From Oscillatoria salina IIICB1 (GTDB lineage: Bacteria > Cyanobacteriota > Cyanobacteriia > Cyanobacteriales > SIO1D9), in contig NZ_JAAHBQ010000061.1 in NCBI RefSeq assembly GCF_020144665.1, positions 1 to 36,644 of the forward strand: a DNA stretch of 36,644 bases, in the 5' to 3' direction. Position 1 is the first letter of the stretch. Each line of letters starts with the position of its first letter. Positions 1 to 7,876 of the stretch are shown here, piece after piece. The notes below the pieces were generated by a model. The model was not told where the DNA came from. It saw only the letters and a program-made list of their open reading frames with translations, and made no database searches. Position numbers and translations under genes: made by a program.

Positions 1-263
1 GTTATAGTTTAGCTCGCGCGATCGTTCCCGTGGGAGAAACATCTCAACCCCATTCACTGACAACTTCCGAAGTTTATTATATCCTCACAGGAAAAGGGGA
101 AATGCACATCGACGGCGAAACGGAATTTGTCGAACCTGGGGATGCAATTTATATTCCCCCAAATGCAAAGCAGTTTATTCACAATTGTGGAGACGAACCG
201 CTTATCTTTATTTGTATTGTCGATCCAGCTTGGCGCCAAGAAGACGAAACTGTCTATGAATGA
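1..263 (+). CDS. Cupin-domain protein, 5' part outside window
   Basis: The open frame runs in from the left edge of the window (first full codon at position 3) and ends at TGA 261-263, so only the C-terminal 87 residues or so are present. A GTG at 30 could be read as a start, but the frame is open upstream and the cupin fold needs more sequence, so I treat the gene as truncated by the window. Visible cupin features are the strand around VYYILTGKGEMHIDGE, the G-D turn in EPGDAIYIPPN and the following H (IHN) before the last strands, which fit cupin motifs 1 and 2. Small single-domain cupins bind a metal and have very varied roles; nothing here fixes the substrate. Family call is good, function unknown. 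Confidence 0.75.
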   Translation, partial: YSLARAIVPVGETSQPHSLTTSEVYYILTGKGEMHIDGETEFVEPGDAIYIPPNAKQFIHNCGDEPLIFICIVDPAWRQEDETVYE

Positions 264-382
264 TAAATTAACTACAACAAAAATCGGAAAAAAAAGGATT
301 ATATTTGTAGAAGTAAAATAACCTTACCCCGAAAGGTCAGTAAAACCATCACTCTCTGGCAGCCTTTTTTGCTTAATTATTA

Positions 383-976
383 ATGCTGCTTATTAATGCG
401 TTTATAATTTCTTTTCTTTTTCTCGGAAGTACCGAAGTGCTTCTCTACAACTCAAAGTTTTCTTCAGTCAGCTTTGTCAACTCAAGCAAAGCTATACTGC
501 CATTGGAATTTCCCAGCCAGCTTTTTGAACCGACATTTTACGAACCTTCTTGTCAAGAGTTACCTCTCGGCTTTGGCATTCCCGGTTTTCCTCCTGGCGT
601 AGAAAAAAGTCAAGTCGAACAAATGTTTGGCGTTCCCGCAAAAGTTCTTTCCGGGTATTGGCCCAACACGATCGCGGTAATCTATTATTTAGTACCCGAT
701 CGCGTCAGTCTCGGTTTTCTCTTCGACAAGGATACCCAAGTTTTGCGGCAAACAGAAGCATCTTTTGCTACTTCTGTCCAGTTGAAGACGGTCTTAAAAA
801 CGTTAGATAATATGTTGGGTTGTAACCTCAATAAGGAGATCGAGGCAGGATTGCAACAAGTTTGGCTGCGTCAGGAAAATAGCTACTCGTTTACCCTCAA
901 CAAATTAGAAGGAACAATCGAACGAGACGATAGCGATCGCATTTACATCGGCATTTGGCAGGAGGATCTCCATTAA
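383..976 (+). CDS. Conserved unknown protein with N-terminal hydrophobic segment
   Basis: 197 residues. The first 20 or so residues are hydrophobic (FIISFLFLGSTEVLL) and could be a signal peptide or membrane anchor. The remainder is soluble, with GIPGFPPGVEKSQVEQMFG near residue 65 and an ending RIYIGIWQEDLH. The phrase 'pGt.e.qV...lG.P....GyWpnT.a..Y.l' resembles an accessory region that I recall at the C-terminus of some cyanobacterial Ser/Thr protein kinases, but no kinase domain precedes it here; that likeness is from memory and weak. The gene stands alone between the cupin gene and the convergent ABC-transporter operon, whose last gene ends 18 bp away. No function is proposed. Confidence 0.6.
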   Translation: MLLINAFIISFLFLGSTEVLLYNSKFSSVSFVNSSKAILPLEFPSQLFEPTFYEPSCQELPLGFGIPGFPPGVEKSQVEQMFGVPAKVLSGYWPNTIAVIYYLVPDRVSLGFLFDKDTQVLRQTEASFATSVQLKTVLKTLDNMLGCNLNKEIEAGLQQVWLRQENSYSFTLNKLEGTIERDDSDRIYIGIWQEDLH

Positions 977-993
977 TTAGCTTTCTCCGTAAA

Positions 994-2061
994 TTAATTT
1001 AAGCGATCGCCAGATTCAATCTCAAACCAATGAATTTTTTTACTCGGTAAAGCTAGTTTAATTTGTTCTCCGCCCCAATCGCAATCCGCAGGTAAAATCG
1101 CCCGTATTGTCTTATCAGTTGAACCATCAACTCGCACGCTTAATAACTTCTCCTTCCCAAAATCTTCCACTAAAAATATTTCCCCTGCAATTATCTGTTC
1201 GTCTTCTGCTTCGGCAATACGCACATCTTCGGGACGAATACCTAAAACCACTTGTGAAGGAGAAGGAGAAAAATTAGGCAGAGGAATTCGATAATCGCCT
1301 AAAATAGCGCAATCTTTTTGACAATTAAGCGTAAGTAAATTCATTTGCGGACTACCCACAAAACCCGCCACAAATTGATTAGCTGGATAAGTATAAATCT
1401 GACTAGGCGAATCAAGTTGTTGCAGCAAACCATCATACAAAACCGCTATTTTACTCGATAAAGTCATCGCCTCAGTTTGGTCGTGAGTAACATAAACTAC
1501 TGGCTTTTTTTGTGAGTTAAATAACTGTTTTAATTCAGCCCGTACTTGTTCCCGCAACAAAGCATCTAAATTACTTAAAGGTTCGTCGAGTAAAAATACA
1601 TCTGGTTCCCTGACTAAAGCCCGCGCGAGGGCAACTCTTTGGCGTTGTCCCCCTGACAATTGGCGTGGTTTCCGATTTAATAAAGGAGATAATCCTAAAG
1701 TATTAGCCACATTACTAACTCGCAGTTTAATCTCTTCTTTCGGTATTTTACGCAACCTCAGCGACGTAGAAATATTTTCTGCTACCGTCATGTGAGGATA
1801 AAGCGCGTAACTTTGGAAAACCATTGCAATGTTGCGATCGCCAGGTGCTACGCTATTAACATTAGTTCCACCAATAACTACATTTCCCTGAGTTGGTTGT
1901 TCTAAACCAGCAATCAAACGTAGCAATGTTGACTTCCCGCATCCCGAAGGACCAAGTAAGGTGAGAAACTCCCCCTTTTCCACATTAATACTAATATCTT
2001 TAACCGGAATAACATTCGGTGCAAATTGCTTGCGTAAGTTTTGTAATTCAAGTTTTGCCAT
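994..2061 (-). CDS. Sugar ABC importer ATPase, MalK/UgpC type
   Basis: 355 residues, the usual size for CUT1-family import ATPases. Walker A is GPSGCGKST (about residues 38-46), the ABC signature is LSGGQRQRVALARAL (about 134-148), Walker B is VFLLDEP followed by the D-loop SNLDA, and the switch His lies in VTHDQTEAM. After about residue 235 comes the TOBE/OB regulatory domain typical of MalK-like subunits (LGIRPEDVRIAE). It would hydrolyse ATP at the inner face of the membrane to drive the permeases encoded just upstream. It is the last gene of a minus-strand operon: binding protein, MalF-like, MalG-like, ATPase, with 41 bp to the preceding gene. The substrate cannot be read from the sequence; oligosaccharides, trehalose or glucosylglycerol are the usual cyanobacterial possibilities. 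Confidence 0.92.
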   Translation of the reverse strand: MAKLELQNLRKQFAPNVIPVKDISINVEKGEFLTLLGPSGCGKSTLLRLIAGLEQPTQGNVVIGGTNVNSVAPGDRNIAMVFQSYALYPHMTVAENISTSLRLRKIPKEEIKLRVSNVANTLGLSPLLNRKPRQLSGGQRQRVALARALVREPDVFLLDEPLSNLDALLREQVRAELKQLFNSQKKPVVYVTHDQTEAMTLSSKIAVLYDGLLQQLDSPSQIYTYPANQFVAGFVGSPQMNLLTLNCQKDCAILGDYRIPLPNFSPSPSQVVLGIRPEDVRIAEAEDEQIIAGEIFLVEDFGKEKLLSVRVDGSTDKTIRAILPADCDWGGEQIKLALPSKKIHWFEIESGDRLN

Positions 2062-2102
2062 AATTTTAAAATTGAGATAGTAGTTGTTAGGTAAAATCTT
2101 TT

Positions 2103-2969
2103 TTAACCTTTAACTGCCCCAGCCGTGATACCTTGAACAATACGACGCTGAAAGAAAAGCACTAGCAATACTAAAGGTAATGTACCAATAACTGTTGCCG
2201 CCGCGATCGGTCCATAAGGAATTTCAAACACCGATGAACCACCAATTTGTGCAACTGCAACAGGAATAGTTTTCATGCTATCGCGAGTAATAAAAGTGAG
2301 GGCAAAAATAAACTCATTCCAGGCAAAAATAAAGGTAAGAATTCCTGTGGTAATCATTGCGGGAACCGTCATTGGGAGAACAATTTTTAGCAACATTTGA
2401 ATCGTGTTATAACCATCTACTTTTGCTGAATCTTCTAAATCTTTTGGTAACTGTTGAAAAAAGCTGCGTAACACTAAAATTGTTAAAGGTAAGTTGATTG
2501 CTGTGTAAGGAACAATTAAAGCTAAATAATTATTCCCCCAGCCAAGAAATTTAACGACTTCTAGTAAGCCTAGGAAAAGCAGAACGTAAGGAAACAAAGT
2601 GACAATTAAGACAATAGTTAAAATAATTTTTTCGCCAGGAATGTTTAAACGAGCTAAACTATAAGCAGCAGGCGCACCAACAGCTAAACAAAGTAAAGTT
2701 GAAGTAAAAGAAACAAATGCACTATTGAAAACATAGCGACTGAAACCCCAACCCAAACTGGTATAATGGGACAAAGTTAATTGATTTGGATTTGGGAAAT
2801 AAACGTTGGGAACAGCAGCGATCGCGTCGTTAATTTTAAAGGAAGTAAGTAATTGCCAAAGTACGGGCGCAAGGCAAAATATTAGGATAAGTGTAATGCC
2901 GATCCAAAGAAGTATTTTTTGATAGTTGACAGCAGTGCTTTTTTGTGTATTAGTTAGTTGATTGTTCAT
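2103..2969 (-). CDS. Sugar ABC importer permease, MalG type
   Basis: 288 residues with about six membrane segments, starting with IGITLILIFCLAPVLWQLLTSF. The binding-protein-dependent permease (EAA) loop reads DLEDSAKVDGYNTIQMLLKIVLP, the site that docks onto the ATPase. The C-terminus (RRIVQGITAGAVKG) is the standard MalG-family ending. It is the second of the two permeases of this importer. It lies 259 bp from the MalF-like gene, an unusually wide gap for such operons and filled by a repeat element. It would form a heterodimer with the product of the gene ending at 3229. Confidence 0.9.
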   Translation of the reverse strand: MNNQLTNTQKSTAVNYQKILLWIGITLILIFCLAPVLWQLLTSFKINDAIAAVPNVYFPNPNQLTLSHYTSLGWGFSRYVFNSAFVSFTSTLLCLAVGAPAAYSLARLNIPGEKIILTIVLIVTLFPYVLLFLGLLEVVKFLGWGNNYLALIVPYTAINLPLTILVLRSFFQQLPKDLEDSAKVDGYNTIQMLLKIVLPMTVPAMITTGILTFIFAWNEFIFALTFITRDSMKTIPVAVAQIGGSSVFEIPYGPIAAATVIGTLPLVLLVLFFQRRIVQGITAGAVKG

Positions 2970-2999
2970 AGTTATTTTGGTAGTTAGTTATTGGAGATT

Positions 3000-3240
3000 T
3001 CAGTTATCAGTTATCAGTAGAGATTGGAGACAAGGAGGAATTGGAGGAGGGGGGAGACAAGGGAGACAAGGGAGAGGGGGAGGACTTGGAGGAATTGGGA
3101 GATAAACTGTTTACTGATAACTGTTTACTGGTAACTGGTAACTGGTAACTGATAACTGTTCACTGATAACTGTTCACTGATAACTGTTCACTGATAACTG
3201 GTCACTGTTCACTGATAACTGGTCACTGCTAACTGTCTCC
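3000..3240. repeat. Composite low-complexity repeat element, copy 1
   Basis: The gap between the two permease genes is almost wholly repeat. It starts with CAGTTATCAGTTATCAGT, passes through a purine-rich stretch built of GGAGACAAGGGAG and GGAGGAATTGGAG units (about 3025-3102), and ends in tandem units of the form TAACTGTTCACTGA / TAACTGGTAACTGG (about 3107-3231). The same CAGTTATCAGTTATCAGT core is present in the elements near 7790 and 12045, so these are one family. The element reaches into the end of the downstream-facing permease gene: that gene's stop codon TAG (3231-3229) is part of the GTTAGCAGTGACCAGTTATC repeat unit. Confidence 0.8.
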
Positions 3241-4137
3241 TGTGACATTAAGGCGAAATTTGGAAAGGAAGAAAGCAGCGATCGCCACTGCTAAAATTAA
3301 TAAGCAAAACGTTACAACTACCAAAGCTGCACCATAACCGAAGTCAAGATAGCGTCTCACGGTAGCATAAATATAAATTGAAACCGTTTCCGTTGCACCC
3401 GCCGGACCTCCTCCCGTCATCACTTGTACTAAGTCAAAAATGCCGAATGATTGAGCAAAACGGAACAACAAAGCAATAATTATTTGGGGAGTTAATAGCG
3501 GTAAAGTAATTTGTAAAAAACTCTGAACAGGTGTTGCCCCATCAATCGAATGAGCTTCGTACAAATCGCCAGAAATTGACTGTAAACCTGCTAAAAGGAG
3601 AATAGCAATAAACGGCGTTGTTTTCCAGACATCAGCAATAATTAAAGCTAACATAGCTCGTGCGGGATCGCCTAACCAAGTAATACCAGTATCAATCAAT
3701 CCCCAACCGCGTAAAATATCATTAACAACCCCAAATTGGTCATTAAAAATCCACGCCCAAGCTAGCCCCATTACCGCCGTTGGTAATGCCCAAGGAATTA
3801 ACGCCGCAGTGCGTACTAAACCCCTCCCGCGAAAAGACTTATCTAGCACTAATGCGATCGCCATTCCTAAGATTAACTCTAGCACGATTGAGCAAACTGT
3901 AAATACGCTTGTATTCCACATAGTTTGCCAAAAACGACCATCTCCCAACAAGCGTAAATAATTCGCCAATCCCGAAAATTCCGATTGCAATTCTGTACCT
4001 AAATTTTGGGTAAAGAAACTCAACCAAAAAGCCCGGACAATGGGATAAGCAAAAACGAGTGCTAAGATTAATAAAGCAGGAAATATTAGCAACCAACCGA
4101 TTTTTTTTTCTCTAGCTCTAATTAGATCTTGTTTCAT
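3229..4137 (-). CDS. Sugar ABC importer permease, MalF type
   Basis: 302 residues with about six membrane helices, the first being LLIFPALLILALVFAYPIVRAFWLS. The EAA loop reads DLYEAHSIDGATPVQSFLQITLPLL. This is the MalF/UgpA-type partner of the permease at 2103. It follows the binding-protein gene by 54 bp. Its last three codons (G-D-S) and TAG stop lie in repeat sequence, so the C-terminal few residues probably differ from those of relatives. Membrane location and role in import are firm; the sugar is not known. Confidence 0.9.
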   Translation of the reverse strand: MKQDLIRAREKKIGWLLIFPALLILALVFAYPIVRAFWLSFFTQNLGTELQSEFSGLANYLRLLGDGRFWQTMWNTSVFTVCSIVLELILGMAIALVLDKSFRGRGLVRTAALIPWALPTAVMGLAWAWIFNDQFGVVNDILRGWGLIDTGITWLGDPARAMLALIIADVWKTTPFIAILLLAGLQSISGDLYEAHSIDGATPVQSFLQITLPLLTPQIIIALLFRFAQSFGIFDLVQVMTGGGPAGATETVSIYIYATVRRYLDFGYGAALVVVTFCLLILAVAIAAFFLSKFRLNVTGDS

Positions 4138-4191
4138 TATTTATTAATAAATTATTGGTAACTCCGGGTATGCGATCGATGCTGAAAAAAT

Positions 4192-5493
4192 CTATCTTGC
4201 TAGTAATCGGCGAGTTTCCGAAGCTGCTGCTTCCATTGCTGAGGAGGCATCCATTCTATCCGTCAAAGCCCCACTGAGATAGCGTTGTAGGATATCGGAG
4301 ACTTGGGCGTATTGTGCGATCGGGGGACGCAAGATTGACTTTTGTGCTATTTCTAATAATTCGGGATAATACTCATATTTTGCCACTAATACTGGGTCAG
4401 TAAATAATGATTTTCTGGAGGGAACAAAGCCAGTAATTAACAATAATTTTCGTTGCGTATCAACTTGATTGAAATATTCAATTACTGACCAAGCTGCATC
4501 GGGATGAGGCGAAGTTTTAGCAATACCTAAACCCCATCCACCCAAACAAGCGCCGCTATTTTCGCCAGGAAGGTGAGGCATAGCTTTAATCGCAAATTTA
4601 CCCCCAATTTCTGAATCTTCAGCTAAGGGAACAACATAGGGCCAATTACGCAAGAAAATAGCGTTACCATTTTGAAAGAAACGACGGGTTTCTTCTTCAG
4701 CATAGGTAGTTACTCCTGGAGGTGAAATTCCCGACGCGATCGCGCTGCGCAAAAACTCCACTGCTTCGATTGCTTCTGGCCGATCTAATCCCACTTCTAA
4801 AGTTTCTGGGTTTACCCAATAGCCACCGAAACCTTCAAGAATTTCGACAAACATCGCCGATAAACCTTCATATTGCTTACCTTGCCAAACATAACCCCAA
4901 TCAACATTTGTTTCTTGTTGTAATGCTTGGGAAATTTCGACTAAATCGGTGAAAGTTTCTGGTGGTTGATATCCGCCTTGATTTAACAAATCCTGGCGAT
5001 AATAAAGCATTCCCACATCGGATCGCAACGGCATTCGATACAATTTTCCTTGATAGCGCCCGCCGTTGACATCACCGGGAAAATATTCTGCTAAGGTTGC
5101 TTGACTAACTCGATCGTCGAGACTCTCTAACCAACCAGCAGCAGCAAATTTTTGCACCCAAACAATATCCATATAAACGAGATCGTAGGGTGAATCTCCT
5201 AACAAAAAAGCCGAACTATATAAATCTTCGATAATGTTACTATCGTTAGGGGCTTTAACCAGTTCGAGGTTGATATTTTCATGCTGGCTATTAAACTCTT
5301 CAACAAGGGGTTCCCACTGAGTTGCTTCCAAGGCTTGAATTAAGATTTTTACTGTTACTACTTGTTGAGTTAGTCCAGGCAAAATTAAGAATTGCACTGC
5401 TAAAAAAGAAGTAACCACTAACAGCAAAAAACGAGTTAGTTTGATTTTTTGCAGCTTTCGTTTTAGTTTCTCTAGCTGCCAAGCGATAAACAT
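4192..5493 (-). CDS. Sugar ABC importer solute-binding protein, family 1
   Basis: 433 residues, first gene of the importer operon. A hydrophobic N-terminal segment (FLLLVVTSFLAVQFLILPGL, about residues 23-42) follows a basic stretch KLKRKLQKIKLTR. The mature part begins near QQVVTVKIL and has the family-1 binding fold: TQWEPLVEEFNSQHENINLELV, YDLVYMDIVWVQKFAAAGWLE, GGWGLGI and an AAWSVIEYF motif near the C-terminus. There is no lipobox Cys after the hydrophobic stretch, so it is either released by signal peptidase I or stays anchored by an uncleaved helix. It would capture the sugar in the periplasm and deliver it to the two permeases. Gene order binding protein, MalF, MalG, MalK is standard for CUT1 importers. 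Confidence 0.88.
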   Translation of the reverse strand: MFIAWQLEKLKRKLQKIKLTRFLLLVVTSFLAVQFLILPGLTQQVVTVKILIQALEATQWEPLVEEFNSQHENINLELVKAPNDSNIIEDLYSSAFLLGDSPYDLVYMDIVWVQKFAAAGWLESLDDRVSQATLAEYFPGDVNGGRYQGKLYRMPLRSDVGMLYYRQDLLNQGGYQPPETFTDLVEISQALQQETNVDWGYVWQGKQYEGLSAMFVEILEGFGGYWVNPETLEVGLDRPEAIEAVEFLRSAIASGISPPGVTTYAEEETRRFFQNGNAIFLRNWPYVVPLAEDSEIGGKFAIKAMPHLPGENSGACLGGWGLGIAKTSPHPDAAWSVIEYFNQVDTQRKLLLITGFVPSRKSLFTDPVLVAKYEYYPELLEIAQKSILRPPIAQYAQVSDILQRYLSGALTDRMDASSAMEAAASETRRLLAR

Positions 5494-5527
5494 TTTTCGA
5501 GTTGTATTTTTAGACTTTATTTGTAAC

Positions 5528-5629
5528 TTGCTTAACTATTTTAGTTTAGTAGTAACTTAATTTCGTCATCGATCCATAAATACAACCGTGCATTTTAAAC
5601 AAATGCAAAATAAGTTAAGTTTGCTTAAC
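5528..5629. promoter_or_regulatory. Divergent promoter region with repeated TTGCTTAAC and a small palindrome
   Basis: The 301 bp between the importer operon (minus) and the YrdC-like gene (plus) contain no convincing gene. They hold TTGCTTAAC twice as a direct repeat (5528-5536 and 5621-5629). The second copy is half of a perfect inverted repeat, GTTAAG-TTTG-CTTAAC (5614-5629). Paired sites upstream of a sugar importer would suit an operator for a repressor or activator. No regulator gene lies next to it, so this is inference only. Confidence 0.3.
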
Positions 5630-5794
5630 AATTACTGGGGCAATCGATCGGGTAACGGAATTCTTTTGCTAATTTGCCATTTTGTGGTATCTATCACACA
5701 ATTTGCTTATTTACTTCTATCTTGAGGAGGTAGTTTATTGACTAGTTTTTGATTATAAACCCTTTAACGGAAAAAAAATGTATTAACTTATACA

Positions 5795-6451
5795 ATGCCG
5801 ACAAAATATAAACAAACAGTAACAGCGAAAAAAAGCTTAGATTTAGTTCCAGAAATTATCCGCTTGCTAGAAGCAGGTGAAGTAATTATCTTGCCAACGG
5901 ATAATACTTATGCGTTTGTTGCTCATGCTTTCAACCCAGAAGCGGTGACAAAACTTAGGTCATTAAAAGAATGGGATATGCCATCACCTTTAGGGATTTT
6001 TAGTACGAAAGAAAAAGCTGAGGAAGTAGCAGTAGTTACGCCAGCTTCCAAACGAATGATGGCAGAATTTCCTTATCCAGTTACGATGATTATGCGTAAG
6101 CAAAAGCATATTATTGACGAGTTAACAGGTGGTTTTAATAACTTGTTAATTCTCTGTCCCGATCGATTTATTTACGATTTAGTAGAGGCTGTACCTTTTC
6201 CAATGGCTTGCGCGTCAGCGAGTGTGTCTTCAGAAATTATCAAAGTAACTACATTTGAAGTAGCAGCTAGTGTTTATGATGGCAAGGTTCCTTTGATTGT
6301 CGATGGTGGTAGAAGTAAGTATGGTAGGAGTGGAACGTTGGTAGATTTTACTGTTGAAGTGCCAACAATTCTGAAGTATGGACCAATTTCAGTGGACGAT
6401 CTTCGACCAATTCTGCCAGAAATTATTCTTCCTTCTCACTTAATGAAATAA
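5795..6451 (+). CDS. Divergent YrdC/Sua5-family protein
   Basis: 218 residues. The YrdC fold is recognisable by the phrase IILPTDNTYAFVAHAFNPEAVTKLRSLKEW near residues 31-60 (usual form PTDTvYGL...a..ki...K.R), FPYPVTMIM (usual YPGP.T.il) and the late GRSGTLVDFT segment (usual R.STvvd). Family members make threonylcarbamoyl-AMP from Thr, bicarbonate and ATP for the t6A modification of tRNA. Here several signature positions differ: the usual Gly of YGL is Ala, the K.R..KPL basic patch reads LKEWDMPSPL, and the S-A-N-x-S-G loop reads SASVSS. It may be a paralogue with another substrate and not the housekeeping TsaC. The ATG at 5795 is the only good in-frame start. The gene is monocistronic. Confidence 0.75.
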   Translation: MPTKYKQTVTAKKSLDLVPEIIRLLEAGEVIILPTDNTYAFVAHAFNPEAVTKLRSLKEWDMPSPLGIFSTKEKAEEVAVVTPASKRMMAEFPYPVTMIMRKQKHIIDELTGGFNNLLILCPDRFIYDLVEAVPFPMACASASVSSEIIKVTTFEVAASVYDGKVPLIVDGGRSKYGRSGTLVDFTVEVPTILKYGPISVDDLRPILPEIILPSHLMK

Positions 6452-6630
6452 ATTTTGGTGGTATTTTGCCAAGTAAAGAACTTAATTGGGTTTAAAGTTT
6501 TTCTGCTGTGAAATGCAACTCCTAGAGGTAGAAAAAAAGTAGCAGCAGAAAATCAAATTTATATCTAAAGAAAGATATATAGTAGCTATCTCCCTCAAGA
6601 AGGAGAAACAGAATCTATTTAAGTTGTTCA

Positions 6631-7170
6631 ATGGCAAATGAAGTCAACGAGGAAAACTCTTTTATGAGTACAGTAGAAGAAGGAATTTTACAAGCAAAAG
6701 ATAATATTGGCTTAAATGAAGCTGTTCCTGGTAAACAGGAAATGGAAAAGCCAATGTCTAGTCCTCAAACAATTATTGAGCGTCTGGAGTGGGGCGAGCC
6801 AGGGTTTACAATTATTGATGTGCGCGATCGCGAAACTTTCAACGAAGCTCACATTCAGGGTGCGTTACCAATGCCAATAGCTGAATTGGTAGAACGCGCA
6901 CAAGCAAGTATTCAGCCAACTCGCCAAATCTACGTTTACGGCGAATCTGACGAGCAAAGTTCTCAAGCAGCCGCCCAGTTGCGCGAAGCTGGATTTACTG
7001 AAGTTGCTGGAATCCAAGGTGGATTAGCAACTTGGAGAAATGTTAGCGGTCGTGTAGACGGTCGCTCCGAACAAGGAGAAAAAGTTGTCAGCAAAGGAGC
7101 TTATAATGTCTTTGATCGCCTCAAAGAACATGGCGAGAAGAAAAGCAAACACCATAATCCGGTTCTATAA
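6631..7170 (+). CDS. Rhodanese-fold protein lacking the catalytic cysteine
   Basis: 179 residues. The rhodanese domain spans about residues 44-140: IIDVRDRETFNEAHIQGALPMP is the CH2A-like segment and GGLATWR the closing motif. In active rhodaneses the loop after the YVY strand begins with the sulfur-carrying Cys; here it reads YVYGESDEQS, with Gly104 in its place, so sulfurtransferase activity is not expected. The C-terminal tail (KEHGEKKSKHHNPVL) is basic and hydrophilic. The start is uncertain: ATG 6631 has its AAGGAG 27 bp away, while ATG 6664 (residue 12) has GAGGA at a normal distance. A strong terminator follows at 7202. A binding or scaffolding role is possible but unproven. Confidence 0.8.
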   Translation: MANEVNEENSFMSTVEEGILQAKDNIGLNEAVPGKQEMEKPMSSPQTIIERLEWGEPGFTIIDVRDRETFNEAHIQGALPMPIAELVERAQASIQPTRQIYVYGESDEQSSQAAAQLREAGFTEVAGIQGGLATWRNVSGRVDGRSEQGEKVVSKGAYNVFDRLKEHGEKKSKHHNPVL

Positions 7171-7201
7171 GCTTGGAAAGTTTAATTTCTAATTATCCCC
7201 C

Positions 7202-7233
7202 AAGGGCAGCCTTAACTAGGGCTGCCCTTTTTT
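7202..7233 (+). terminator. Rho-independent terminator
   Basis: A 10-bp stem, AAGGGCAGCC pairing with GGCTGCCCTT, with a loop of about 8 nt, is followed by TTTT. It lies 31 bp after the rhodanese-fold gene and is the clearest intrinsic terminator in the window. It separates that gene from the VOC gene. Confidence 0.85.
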
Positions 7234-7302
7234 GTTGGTATTTACTTGCTGAAGAAGGATATAATTAAGCAGCGATTATCGCGGAATCTAGGTGAAACAA
7301 AA

Positions 7303-7674
7303 ATGCAGATTAATCAATGTCTTCATGGAGCAGTTTTGGTTTCAGATTTAGAGAAAGCAGAGCAATTCTACACGCAGATTTTAGGATTGTCGAAAATTGA
7401 GCGATCGCTAAAATATCCTGGTGCTTGGTATCAAGTTGGTAATTTCCAAATTCACCTCATCGTTCACCCTGACTACCAACGCGAGTTAACAAATACTCAA
7501 AAATGGGGTCGTAATCCTCATTTTGCTTTTGCTGTGGACAACCTCGACGAAGCTAAACAGCGTCTCGAAACTAACGGATATCCCTTTCAAATGAGTGCTT
7601 CCGGTCGTGCGGCTTTGTTTACTCAAGACCCCGATCGTAATATCATCGAAATTGCCGAAATGCGGGGGGACTAG
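7303..7674 (+). CDS. VOC/glyoxalase-family protein
   Basis: With the ATG at 7303 the protein has 123 residues, the size of single-domain vicinal-oxygen-chelate proteins. An upstream TTG at 7246 would add 19 residues but lies almost against the terminator and lacks family similarity; AGGTGAA 8 bp before 7303 supports the later start. Visible VOC features are the opening HGAVLVSDLEKAEQFYTQILGL, the central HLIV and HFAFAVDNLDEAKQRLE, and the final DPDRNIIEIAEM with its metal-binding Glu. Substrate unknown. The last codons, ending GGG GAC TAG, are already part of the G-rich repeat that follows, so the stop codon comes from the repeat. Confidence 0.82.
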   Translation: MQINQCLHGAVLVSDLEKAEQFYTQILGLSKIERSLKYPGAWYQVGNFQIHLIVHPDYQRELTNTQKWGRNPHFAFAVDNLDEAKQRLETNGYPFQMSASGRAALFTQDPDRNIIEIAEMRGD

Positions 7675-7870
7675 GGACTGGGGACTAGGGATTGGGGACT
7701 AGGGACTGGGGACTGGGGACTGGGGACTGGTGATTGGGGACTGGTGATTGGGGACTGGGGACTGGGGACTGGGTTCAGTGAACAGTTATCAGTTATCAGT
7801 TTATCCTCCCCCTCTCCCTTATTCCCAATCCCCAATCCCTAATCCCTAATCCCTAATCCCCAATCCCACT
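7664..7870. repeat. Composite G-arm/core/C-arm repeat element, copy 2
   Basis: The left arm (about 7664-7772) is made of GGGGACT, GGGACTA and GGTGATT heptamers. The core at about 7771-7803 is GGGTTCAGTGAACAG followed by TTATCAG units and contains the small palindrome GTTCAGTGAAC. The right arm (about 7805-7866) is C-rich, made of CCCTAAT and CCCCAAT units. The two arms are roughly complementary, so an imperfect long hairpin can form. The element fills the whole space from the last codons of the VOC gene to a few bases before the ATG of the recombinase gene at 7877. The heptamers are of the type known as STRR sequences in filamentous cyanobacteria. Confidence 0.88.
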
Positions 7871-7876
7871 TTAACT

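Noticed and set aside
5603-5725. 40-residue open frame with a hydrophobic end upstream of the YrdC-like gene
   Set aside because: No ribosome site, no recognised sequence, and it overlaps the likely promoter region and its palindrome.
6498-6552. Hairpin TTTTCTGCTG/CAGCAGAAAA after the YrdC-like gene
   Set aside because: Perfect 10-bp arms but a 34-nt gap between them and no T run after; too weak to call a terminator.
7664-7870. Possible CRISPR array, since short units repeat many times
   Set aside because: Units are 7 bp without unique spacers; this is a heptamer repeat, not repeat-spacer structure. The same holds for 3000-3240, 11782-12127 and 18681-18953.
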